DNA from: Akkermansiaceae bacterium UBA1506
GTDB taxonomy: Bacteria; Verrucomicrobiota; Verrucomicrobiia; Verrucomicrobiales; DEV007
Direction of reading: 5' to 3'
DNA: 15,094 nucleotides
NCBI GenBank assembly: GCA_002323995.1
Contig: DCQY01000113.1
Span: forward strand, 25,699 to 40,792
In this document: in pieces, positions 8,540-14,516 of the stretch
How the letters are laid out: every line of letters starts with the position of its first letter
Position numbering within the stretch: the stretch's first letter is position 1
Notes under the pieces: model-generated
The model's database searches: none
Told to the model about the DNA's origin: nothing
What the model saw: the letters and a program-made list of their open reading frames with translations, nothing else
Program-made: the position numbers and the translations under genes

Positions 8540-9361
8540 TCAGGTCGGCTTCCAATTGACCTCTCTGGAGGACCAGAGGATATCCAGCGCACCGGGCGCA
8601 GATCTGAGATAATCTGCCCCCACCTCTTCCGATCCTGCCTCTGTTAATGAAAAGGCCATGTAGCCGAACCCGAACATGTAATCGATGTATTCATCGACGC
8701 TCAACCCCCCTTTCTTGATGTAGTCCGGAACGAATTCCGATAGTATCATCGGCCGCTGGGATAATGTTTGGCTAGCCCCTTTAAGCGCGACTTGCTCAAA
8801 CCCTTCAATGTCGATTTTGATAAACGTCACTGCGGAATTGTCGATATCCTGGGACTTCAAGTAAGTGTCGAGGCAGGTGGTCTTGACTTTGATTTGTTCG
8901 CCATCGTTGATCGGCAAAAGGGAATGCCGACCGCGGTTCTTGTCTTCGTAGAGATGCAAAACGCTCTCGCCATCTTGATCTGAAAGTGCGATCTGGTTGG
9001 TTTTGACACTGCGGGCCTCGTTTTTGTTGAGATTTTGCTGCAGTAGTTTGCAGTTGAGCACGTCAGGTTCAAATGCGTGAATTGATGCCCCAGGTTCTGC
9101 CATCCTATCCATAAGAAGAGAATACCAGCCGAGGTTGGCACCAATGTCGACGGCATGCTCACCTGCCTTGAGCCTGACATTCCTGCAGACGAAATTGGTA
9201 AGATGTGGCTCGTAATCCGCCCTCTTGAACAAGCGCCTACCTGCAGCATCCTCTGTTTTGAACTTGATTCGAAGGCTATGCTCAGGGATATGAGCTTCCA
9301 TAAACGGACGCCGGAGGAGGTAACGTGAGAGAGCGTATTGGATGCTTTTCAGGGCGGCCAT
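8540..9361 (-). CDS. FkbM family S-adenosylmethionine-dependent methyltransferase
   Basis: The 273-residue protein has the Rossmann-type methyltransferase core of the FkbM family. VDIGANLGWYS at residues 71-81 is the SAM-binding motif I. FEPDVLNCKLLQQNL at 97-111 matches the acidic strand 2 that binds the SAM ribose. IKIDIEGFEQVALKGA at 181-196 is the characteristic late motif. FkbM enzymes methylate hydroxyl groups of small molecules or sugars, often in polysaccharide or natural-product synthesis; nothing here fixes the substrate. No signal peptide or membrane segment is seen, so the enzyme is cytoplasmic. The ATG at 9361 gives a family-typical length, but no Shine-Dalgarno sequence precedes it. 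The gene lies downstream of the peroxiredoxin gene in the same direction, but the terminator at 9491-9520 separates them. No glycosyltransferase or other surface-polysaccharide gene is adjacent. Confidence 0.88.
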   Translation of the reverse strand: MAALKSIQYALSRYLLRRPFMEAHIPEHSLRIKFKTEDAAGRRLFKRADYEPHLTNFVCRNVRLKAGEHAVDIGANLGWYSLLMDRMAEPGASIHAFEPDVLNCKLLQQNLNKNEARSVKTNQIALSDQDGESVLHLYEDKNRGRHSLLPINDGEQIKVKTTCLDTYLKSQDIDNSAVTFIKIDIEGFEQVALKGASQTLSQRPMILSEFVPDYIKKGGLSVDEYIDYMFGFGYMAFSLTEAGSEEVGADYLRSAPGALDILWSSREVNWKPT

Positions 9362-9490
9362 ATTGTTGATCCAGAAAACAGCTTATCTTCCCCCTTAAGA
9401 GAGGTTTAATGAGTGAGCGAGCCAATCAGGACTCAGGTGAAGTTGCATGGTGCAGCGCTAACTTACTTTTGAGGGGGGGGATTATGATTA

Positions 9491-9520
9491 AAAAAAGACA
9501 CGAATTGCTCCGCGTCTTTT
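9491..9520 (-). terminator. Intrinsic terminator of the peroxiredoxin gene
   Basis: On the minus strand the stem AAAAGACGCG pairs over 10 bp (one G-U) with CGTGTCTTTT around an 8-nt loop, and the U tract extends to six T residues. It begins 28 bp after the peroxiredoxin stop codon. On the plus strand the same stem has an A-C mismatch, so it favours the minus-strand direction. Confidence 0.8.
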
Positions 9521-9547
9521 GGAATGGTGATAGACCGCAGTCCGACA

Positions 9548-10177
9548 CTAACCCTTGGCAAGGTAAGCAGCGGTGCTCTCGTGGTTGGCTTCCATTGCGT
9601 CAGAGCCTTTTTCCCAGTCCATTGGGCAGACTTCGCCGTTCTCTTCAAAGTGCTGGAGCGCGTCGACCATGCGGATCGCTTCCTTGATCGAACGGCCAAG
9701 TGGCAGGTTATTAACGACTTGGTGTTGGACTATACCCTCTTTGTCGATGAGGAAGAGACCGCGGTATGCAATCAACTCGCCTTCAACCATGAGGTCACCG
9801 TATTCGTCAAATCCATACTCGCCCACGAGAACGTCGTAATCAGCGGAGATTGTCTTATTGGTGTCAGCCACGAGCGGATAAGTCACCCCGCCTATTCCAC
9901 CTTTTTCCCGGGGCACTTGAAGCCATCCCCAGTGCGACATCTCTGTGTCGGTTGAGACGCCAACAATTTCAACGTTTCGGCTCGTAAATTCGGCAAGGTG
10001 GTCTTGAAAGGCATGGAGTTCAGTCGGGCAGACGAAAGTGAAGTCCTTTGGATAAAAGAAGAGGATAACGTATTTTTCTCCCTTGAACTGGTCGAGAGAG
10101 AAATCTTCTACCACTTGGCCGTTAATGACCGCGCTGGCATTGAAAGAAGGGGCGGGTTTTCCAACAAGTACTGACAT
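9548..10177 (-). CDS. Typical 2-Cys peroxiredoxin (AhpC/Prx1 type)
   Basis: The 209-residue enzyme reduces hydrogen peroxide and organic hydroperoxides with electrons from thioredoxin or an AhpF-type reductase. FYPKDFTFVCPTEL contains the peroxidatic Cys50 with the active-site Pro43 and Thr47 of the PxxxTxxC motif. The resolving cysteine is Cys184 in GEVCPMDWEKGSD. These are the only two redox cysteines expected for a typical dimeric 2-Cys enzyme. KGGIGGVTYPLVAD supplies the GG(L/I)G loop, but the C-terminal YF motif of overoxidation-sensitive Prx1 enzymes reads YL (residues 205-206, AAYLAKG). No signal peptide is present, so the protein is cytoplasmic. The ATG at 10177 gives the full family-typical N-terminus. 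The gene is divergent from the sulfate operon across 200 bp and ends in a strong terminator. OxyR-type control is possible, but no recognisable site was found. Confidence 0.95.
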   Translation of the reverse strand: MSVLVGKPAPSFNASAVINGQVVEDFSLDQFKGEKYVILFFYPKDFTFVCPTELHAFQDHLAEFTSRNVEIVGVSTDTEMSHWGWLQVPREKGGIGGVTYPLVADTNKTISADYDVLVGEYGFDEYGDLMVEGELIAYRGLFLIDKEGIVQHQVVNNLPLGRSIKEAIRMVDALQHFEENGEVCPMDWEKGSDAMEANHESTAAYLAKG

Positions 10178-10377
10178 GATGTTTAAAACAGTGGGTTCTA
10201 GGATGAGAGGTTAAGGTGGTTGCATCCCCTCTTGAGTCAACTACGGATGAGTAGCGTTTACGGACTCAACCGGCTATTTCGACCCCGATTAGAGGAAAAA
10301 ATTTGACCGACCGAGGTAGAGAAGGTTAGTTGTGATCCCTAAAAGTTGACTAATCCTATCAAGAATAGGTATTTTCA
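10178..10377. promoter_or_regulatory. Divergent promoter region between peroxiredoxin and cysH
   Basis: This 200-bp region must drive both directions. It contains TTGAGTC (10232-10238) and its reverse complement GACTCAA (10263-10269), a perfect 7-bp inverted repeat with a 24-bp spacer. AGTCAACT (10235-10242) is also repeated in inverse orientation as AGTTGACT at 10344-10351, 27 bp before cysH. TTGACC (10303) and TTGACT (10346) are possible -35 elements for cysH, but neither is followed by a good -10 box. AGG at 10367-10369 is a weak ribosome binding site for cysH. Confidence 0.4.
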
Positions 10378-11100
10378 ATGAGTGCTAAAACCACCACAGA
10401 GATCGTCGATTTGGCGTTCGAAGCTAAGAATCTTGAGTTGTTGAGCGCTCAGGAGCGGGTCCAATGGGCCGTGAATTATTGGGGAGATCGCATTGGCTTG
10501 ACCTCCAGTTTTGGAGCCCAATCAGCCGTTTCGCTCCATATGGTGACCCGCATAAAGCCCGATATACCGGTAATATTGGTGGATACGGGCTATCTTTTCA
10601 AAGAGACCTACCATTTTATCGATGCTCTTACTGACCGCCTCAATCTGAACCTCAAGGTCTACCAGGGCTCAGTATCTGCCGCTTTTCAGGAGGCGCGGCA
10701 TGGAAAGCTCTGGGAGAAAGGCGTGGAGGGTATCGAGCAATACAACCGGATCAACAAAGTGGAGCCAATGAATCGTGCGCTTGACGAACTCGGTCTGAAA
10801 GCCTCGATCTCTGGGATTCGGCGTCAACAAAGTAGCACCCGGGAAGGAGCTCCAGTTCTGGCTATTCAGCGCGAAAGATACAAAATTCATCCCATTATTG
10901 ATTGGTCCGACATGGATATCGGCCAATACCTAAAGGAAAACGACTTGCCCTATCACCCTCTGTGGGACGAGGGTTACGCATCCATCGGAGATTGGCATAC
11001 GTCGTCCAAGCTGACCGATGGCATGAGTGAAGAGGAAACCCGATTTCATGGCTTGAAGCGGGAGTGCGGCCTTCACGAGGACATGGACTTCGTCATCTAA
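10378..11100 (+). CDS. cysH: Phosphoadenylyl-sulfate (PAPS) reductase
   Basis: The 240-residue cytoplasmic enzyme reduces PAPS to sulfite and adenosine 3',5'-bisphosphate using thioredoxin. The adenylyl-binding PP-loop-like segment TSSFGAQSAVSLHM (42-55), DTGYLFKETYHFIDALTD (from 69), GVEGIEQYNRINKVEPMNRAL and YHPLWDEGYASIGD all closely follow E. coli CysH. The catalytic cysteine is Cys230 in KRECGLH. It is the only cysteine, so the CC and CxxC pairs that bind the 4Fe-4S cluster in APS reductases are absent. The enzyme should therefore use PAPS, in agreement with the APS kinase gene that follows. RRQQSSTR replaces the E. coli RREQSGSR, a mild change. It is the first gene of a four-gene operon, with cysC starting 27 bp after its stop. 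The sulfite reductase gene is not in the window. Confidence 0.96.
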   Translation: MSAKTTTEIVDLAFEAKNLELLSAQERVQWAVNYWGDRIGLTSSFGAQSAVSLHMVTRIKPDIPVILVDTGYLFKETYHFIDALTDRLNLNLKVYQGSVSAAFQEARHGKLWEKGVEGIEQYNRINKVEPMNRALDELGLKASISGIRRQQSSTREGAPVLAIQRERYKIHPIIDWSDMDIGQYLKENDLPYHPLWDEGYASIGDWHTSSKLTDGMSEEETRFHGLKRECGLHEDMDFVI

Positions 11101-11127
11101 TGGCTCACTTTTCCTGCGATTGATCTC

Positions 11128-11742
11128 ATGGGTTCGAATCTCGACCATATCTATCCCGTCTCCGATAAGATGCTCCCTCGTGAAGCGAAGGAGGAGTTAC
11201 TCGGACAACGCGGCGTCGTTATCTGGATGTATGGCCTTAGTGGTTCTGGTAAAAGCACATTGGCAAATCTGCTCGAACGAAGCCTCCACGAGCAGGGCCA
11301 GATGGTCAAAGTGCTCGACGGCGATAATGTGCGCTCCGGACTCAACAGTAATCTCGGCTTTTCTGATGAAGACCGGCTCGAGAATATTCGACGCGTTGCC
11401 GAAGTGGCGAAGCTTTTCGCCGACAGCGGTATCATTACGGTCACCTCGTTCATCACTCCTAACAATGAATTGCGCGATCTTGCTCGTGGGGTGATCGGAA
11501 ATGAGGATCTGCTTGAAGTTTACATCAAGGCTTCCTTCAAAACTTGCGCCGAACGCGACCCCAAGGGCCTCTATGCAAAGGTTGAGGCTGGCGAGGTAAA
11601 ACAGTTTACTGGCAAGGACTCAGCATTCGAAGAGCCGTCGCGTCCGGACCTCATTATTGATACCGAAGCGCTCAGTGAAGATAAAGCGCTCGAACAACTT
11701 CTTTCAGCGGTCATCGCTAAGGTTGGCGAAACAGCCAGCTGA
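11128..11742 (+). CDS. cysC: Adenylyl-sulfate (APS) kinase
   Basis: The 204-residue enzyme phosphorylates APS with ATP to give PAPS, the substrate of the neighbouring reductase. The Walker A motif GLSGSGKST lies at residues 36-44 and LDGDNVRSGLN at 63-73 is the conserved APS-binding DGDNxRxGLN segment. RRVAEVAKLFADSGIITVTSFITP precedes the substrate lid. DPKGLYAKVEAGEVKQFTGKDSAFEEP near residues 144-170 is the C-terminal family signature. One difference from E. coli-type enzymes is that FISPYRxDR is replaced by FITPNNELRD, so the usual phosphorylatable Ser is Thr and the following aromatic-Arg pair is changed. This may be a lineage variant rather than a defect, because the rest is intact. The gene stands 27 bp after cysH and 20 bp before cysD. 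No Shine-Dalgarno sequence is visible. Confidence 0.95.
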   Translation: MGSNLDHIYPVSDKMLPREAKEELLGQRGVVIWMYGLSGSGKSTLANLLERSLHEQGQMVKVLDGDNVRSGLNSNLGFSDEDRLENIRRVAEVAKLFADSGIITVTSFITPNNELRDLARGVIGNEDLLEVYIKASFKTCAERDPKGLYAKVEAGEVKQFTGKDSAFEEPSRPDLIIDTEALSEDKALEQLLSAVIAKVGETAS

Positions 11743-11762
11743 ACGACCTTTTTAAAAACACC

Positions 11763-12683
11763 ATGGAACAGGAAAGACACTCTTATCGAGTTAACCACCT
11801 CGCTCAGCTGGAATCTGAAGCGATCTTCATTCTGCGTGAAACCGCGGCGCAGTTCGAAAAGCCGGCCCTGCTGTTTTCTGGCGGCAAGGACTCCATCGTT
11901 ATGGCGCATCTTGCGCGAAAAGCATTTCACCCCGCCCGCATTCCTTTCCCGCTGCTGCACGTCGATACCGGTCACAACTTCGAAGAGACGATCCAGTATC
12001 GCGACGACTACGTGGCCGAATTACGCGCGGAACTTATCGTCGGTCTGGTTCAGGATTCCATTGAAAAGGGACGGGTGCAGGAAGAGAAAGGTCCGTTTGC
12101 GAGCCGCAATGCCCTTCAGACGGTAACGCTACTCGACGCGATCGAAGACAAGCAGTATGACGCTTGCCTCGGTGGTGGTCGCCGAGACGAGGAGAAAGCC
12201 CGCGCCAAGGAACGTTTCTTCTCACATCGAGATGATTTTGGGCAGTGGGACCCGAAGAACCAGCGACCTGAGCTCTGGAATATCTTCAACGGCCGCAAGC
12301 ACCACGGTGAGCATTTCCGTGTCTTCCCTCTGTCCAATTGGACCGAAATGGATGTTTGGCAATACATCAAGGCCGAGAACATTCCGCTTCCGAGCCTCTA
12401 CTTTTCTCACAAGCGCGATGTGGTGCACCGCAACGGCGCCATGCTTGCCATCAGTGATGTCGTCGTTCCACAAGAGGGAGAGGAAATTGAAAGAGATGCT
12501 GTGGTTCGTTTTCGAACCATCGGTGATATGACCTGCACCGGGGCTGTTTATTCAGACGCTTCCCACATCGACGCGATTATTCAGGAAGTAGCGACAGCGC
12601 GCCAGACTGAGCGGGGAACAAGGGCTGATGACAAGCGTTCCGAAACTGCCATGGAGGACAGAAAGAAGGAAGGTTATTTCTAG
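11763..12683 (+). CDS. cysD: Sulfate adenylyltransferase (ATP sulfurylase) subunit 2
   Basis: This 306-residue subunit catalyses adenylation of sulfate by ATP to give APS and pyrophosphate, driven by GTP hydrolysis in CysN. The PP-loop LLFSGGKDSIVMAHLA has SGGKDS at residues 39-44. LLHVDTGHNFEE, CLGGGRRDEEKARAKERFFSHRD and WNIFNGRKHHGEHFRVFPLSNWTEMDVWQYI are all hallmark CysD segments. The end EDRKKEGYF matches the C-terminus of E. coli CysD (302 residues), so the protein is full length. No ribosome binding site is visible before the ATG at 11763; the leader there is A/T-rich. It is followed 48 bp later by cysN, its obligate partner, as in most cysDN operons. Confidence 0.97.
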   Translation: MEQERHSYRVNHLAQLESEAIFILRETAAQFEKPALLFSGGKDSIVMAHLARKAFHPARIPFPLLHVDTGHNFEETIQYRDDYVAELRAELIVGLVQDSIEKGRVQEEKGPFASRNALQTVTLLDAIEDKQYDACLGGGRRDEEKARAKERFFSHRDDFGQWDPKNQRPELWNIFNGRKHHGEHFRVFPLSNWTEMDVWQYIKAENIPLPSLYFSHKRDVVHRNGAMLAISDVVVPQEGEEIERDAVVRFRTIGDMTCTGAVYSDASHIDAIIQEVATARQTERGTRADDKRSETAMEDRKKEGYF

Positions 12684-12731
12684 GCCGATCTCTGAGTCCT
12701 AAAAACTACTAACACTTTACTATTTATTAAT

Positions 12732-14021
12732 ATGTCTCACACTGACATTCCTTACGACGAAGGTTATCTCGACATGGATTTGCTGCGATTTACGACGGCG
12801 GGCAGTGTTGATGATGGGAAATCCACCCTCATTGGTCGCCTTCTTTACGATTCTAAAAATACGTTCGAAGATCAGATCGAAGCGGTGGAAGAAACTTCCA
12901 GAAAGCGTGGCGACGAAAACGTGAACCTCGCATTGCTCACTGATGGCCTTCGCGCCGAGCGCGAACAGGGTATTACGATCGATGTGGCTTACCGTTATTT
13001 CGCGACGCCGAAGCGGAAGTTCATCATCGCTGATACTCCGGGGCACATTCAGTATACTCGTAATATGGTGACCGGTGCCTCCACCGCTAATCTTGCTATC
13101 ATATTAGTCGATGCCCGCACCGGTGTGATCGAGCAGACTTGCCGCCATGCCTTCATTGCGAACCTGCTTCGCATCCGCCATGTCATTCTTGCGGTGAACA
13201 AGATGGATCTTGTCGATTACGAGGAGGAAGCCTTCGACAAGATCGTGGAAGACTTCAAAACTTTCGCTTCTCGTCTCAACAATATCGTCGACATGACACC
13301 GATTCCAATCAGTGCGCTTCATGGTGACAATGTGGTCGATAAGTCGGAGAAGATGTCCTGGTATGAAGGCCCAACGATGCTCTACCAACTGGAGAACGTT
13401 TACATCGGTTCCGACCACAACCACGTGGATGCCCGTTTCCCGGTGCAGTGGGTGATTCGCCCGCATTCAGATGAGCACCACGATTTTCGTGGATACGCTG
13501 GTCGTGTTGCTGGCGGTGTTTTCAAACCAGGTGATGATGTCGTGGTTCAACCTTCAGGATTCACGACCAAGGTAAAATCGATTGAGACGCTGGATGGTCC
13601 CGTGAACGAGGCGTTCGCGCCGCTGTCCTTCACCATGACCCTCGAGGATGAAATCGACATCAGTCGTGGTGACATGATTGCCAAGCCAAATAATCCGCCG
13701 GAGAAGGGTCAGGAGATTGAAGCGATGATCTGCTGGTTCTCAGAAACAACTACACTTCAACCGCGTGGAAAGTATTATCTGCGTCACACGACCAAAGAGG
13801 TGAAAGCGATTGTCGAGGAGGTTCGTTATAAAGTGAATATTAACACGCTGCATAAAATTGAAGACGACAAGACGTTTTCGCTCAATGAGATTGGCCGCAT
13901 TGTTCTTCGGACTTCAGCGCCGTTGCACTACGATTCTTATCGTCGCAATCGACAGACGGGTAGTTTTGTTCTCATTGATGCCCAGACTAACGAAACGGTT
14001 GCTGCTGGAATGATTGTGTAG
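12732..14021 (+). CDS. cysN: Sulfate adenylyltransferase subunit 1 (GTPase)
   Basis: The 429-residue elongation-factor-like GTPase couples GTP hydrolysis to APS synthesis by CysD. GTPase motifs are complete: G1 GSVDDGKST at 24-32, G2 GITIDVAYRYF at 80-90, G3 DTPGH at 101-105 and G4 NKMD at 156-159. AEREQGITIDVAYRYF distinguishes it from EF-Tu, which has AH in place of the tyrosine-rich segment. Beta-barrel domains II and III follow and include FRGYAGRVAGGVFKPGDDVV. The protein ends soon after SFVLIDAQTNETVAAGMIV, so there is no C-terminal CysC fusion of the NodQ type; the kinase is separate upstream. It is somewhat shorter than E. coli CysN (475 residues) but looks complete. The leader before the ATG is A/T-rich, without a Shine-Dalgarno sequence. 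It is the last gene of the cysHCDN operon. Confidence 0.97.
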   Translation: MSHTDIPYDEGYLDMDLLRFTTAGSVDDGKSTLIGRLLYDSKNTFEDQIEAVEETSRKRGDENVNLALLTDGLRAEREQGITIDVAYRYFATPKRKFIIADTPGHIQYTRNMVTGASTANLAIILVDARTGVIEQTCRHAFIANLLRIRHVILAVNKMDLVDYEEEAFDKIVEDFKTFASRLNNIVDMTPIPISALHGDNVVDKSEKMSWYEGPTMLYQLENVYIGSDHNHVDARFPVQWVIRPHSDEHHDFRGYAGRVAGGVFKPGDDVVVQPSGFTTKVKSIETLDGPVNEAFAPLSFTMTLEDEIDISRGDMIAKPNNPPEKGQEIEAMICWFSETTTLQPRGKYYLRHTTKEVKAIVEEVRYKVNINTLHKIEDDKTFSLNEIGRIVLRTSAPLHYDSYRRNRQTGSFVLIDAQTNETVAAGMIV

Positions 14022-14057
14022 GTTCAGCAGCGGGTGTATTGCCATCGAGGTATCCCG

Positions 14058-14087
14058 TTGACAGCCAAGCTGAATGGGCTTTATATA
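14058..14087 (+). promoter_or_regulatory. Sigma-70-type promoter of tRNA-Cys
   Basis: A consensus -35 box TTGACA (14058-14063) is separated by 18 bp from TATATA (14082-14087). The expected start near 14094 would leave a leader of roughly 20 nt before the tRNA. It lies 36 bp after the cysN stop, so the tRNA is probably transcribed independently of the operon. Confidence 0.7.
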
Positions 14088-14115
14088 CCGCCCTCCTATT
14101 TCAGGAGAATGCGTC

Positions 14116-14189
14116 GGCGAGGTAGCCAAGTGGTAAGGCCGGGCTCTGCAAAAGCTCTATCGCGGGTTCGATTCCCGCCCTCGCCTCCA
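14116..14189 (+). tRNA. tRNA-Cys (anticodon GCA)
   Basis: The 74-nt cloverleaf can be drawn by hand. The acceptor stem GGCGAGG/CCTCGCC has 7 perfect pairs and the D stem is GCC/GGC. The anticodon stem GGGCT/AGCTC has one G-U pair, with loop CTGCAAA giving anticodon GCA. The variable loop is 4 nt (TATC). The T arm is GCGGG-TTCGATT-CCCGC. The discriminator is T (U73, the cysteine identity base) and CCA is encoded. The 3' end from the T loop onward is duplicated 163 bp downstream. Confidence 0.96.
14171..14189 (+). repeat. Direct repeat, copy 1 (3' end of tRNA-Cys)
   Basis: ATTCCCGCCCTCGCCTCCA is part of the intact tRNA-Cys: the T-loop end, T stem, acceptor stem, discriminator and CCA. It recurs exactly at 14334-14352. 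Allowing one mismatch, the repeat extends to 22 bp. It is the position and length expected of an attachment-site core for tRNA-targeting integrases. Confidence 0.85.
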
Positions 14190-14333
14190 CCACTTCACAG
14201 CGTGAAGTGCAACTTGCCCCAACGGGGCGGGGGTCTAACCGCAGGTTCAATGCCCATGTCCTGCAAAGCAGGATTGTCACCCAATTCGCAGCGCGAATTC
14301 AAAACAGCACGGATGGCGACGTAGTTGCCATCA
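14190..14333. mobile_element. Candidate miniature tRNA-integrated element with a five-hairpin array
   Basis: This 144-bp block lies between the intact tRNA and a second copy of its 3' end, and it carries no gene. It contains five consecutive hairpins with 3-nt loops. Hairpin 1 (14191-14209) has stem CACTTCAC and loop AGC. Hairpin 2 (14213-14231) has stem CTTGCCCC with two G-U pairs and loop AAC. Hairpin 3 (14258-14274) has stem GTCCTGC with one G-U pair and loop AAA. Hairpin 4 (14283-14299) has stem AATTCGC and loop AGC. Hairpin 5 (14312-14332) has stem GATGGCGAC with one G-U pair and loop GTA. None is followed by a T run, so they are not classical terminators. A non-autonomous integrated element or a degenerate island remnant fits best. 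A structured RNA made by read-through from the tRNA is the alternative. I do not recognise the family. Confidence 0.5.
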
Positions 14334-14352
14334 ATTCCCGCCCTCGCCTCCA
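14334..14352 (+). repeat. Direct repeat, copy 2 (orphan 3' end of tRNA-Cys)
   Basis: This is an exact 19-bp copy of the end of tRNA-Cys, including the CCA, without the rest of a tRNA. Only T-stem and acceptor 3' sequences are present, so it is not a second tRNA gene. It marks the far boundary of the hairpin block. Confidence 0.85.
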
Positions 14353-14516
14353 ATTTCACAACCGACGCGCTAAGGGTTAGGTAAGAGCTATTTAGGGAGT
14401 TAAGAGTCTCAAATGATCGAGAAAAGTCCGTGCTGGATAAACTCCGACTTCATTTTTAAATTTGGTGATACGATCGTGGCTAGACAGTTTTTACAACCTG
14501 AGGCACCGTATGGTCC
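14353..14516 (+). other. Short noncoding stretch upstream of the thioredoxin-like gene
   Basis: These 164 bp should hold the promoter of the following gene, but I see no convincing -35/-10 pair. A GAGG at 14500-14503 is 13 nt before the ATG, too far for a typical ribosome binding site. An ATG at 14509 is in another frame. Confidence 0.3.

Noticed and set aside
10378..11100. APS reductase (iron-sulfur type) for the cysH product
   Set aside because: Only one cysteine is present, in the ECGLH motif. The CC and CxxC cluster ligands are missing and an APS kinase gene follows, which fits PAPS reductase.
14001..14031. Inverted repeat GCTGCTG/CAGCAGC at the end of cysN as an intrinsic terminator
   Set aside because: The loop is 17 nt and no T run follows; it lies partly within the cysN coding end.
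14190..14352. CRISPR array
   Set aside because: The hairpins differ in sequence and spacing, and the only exact direct repeat has two copies, both derived from tRNA-Cys.
14216..14352. Second complete tRNA gene (for example tRNA-Sec)
   Set aside because: Only T-arm-like and acceptor 3' fragments are found; no 5' acceptor, D arm or proper anticodon arm can be folded in order.
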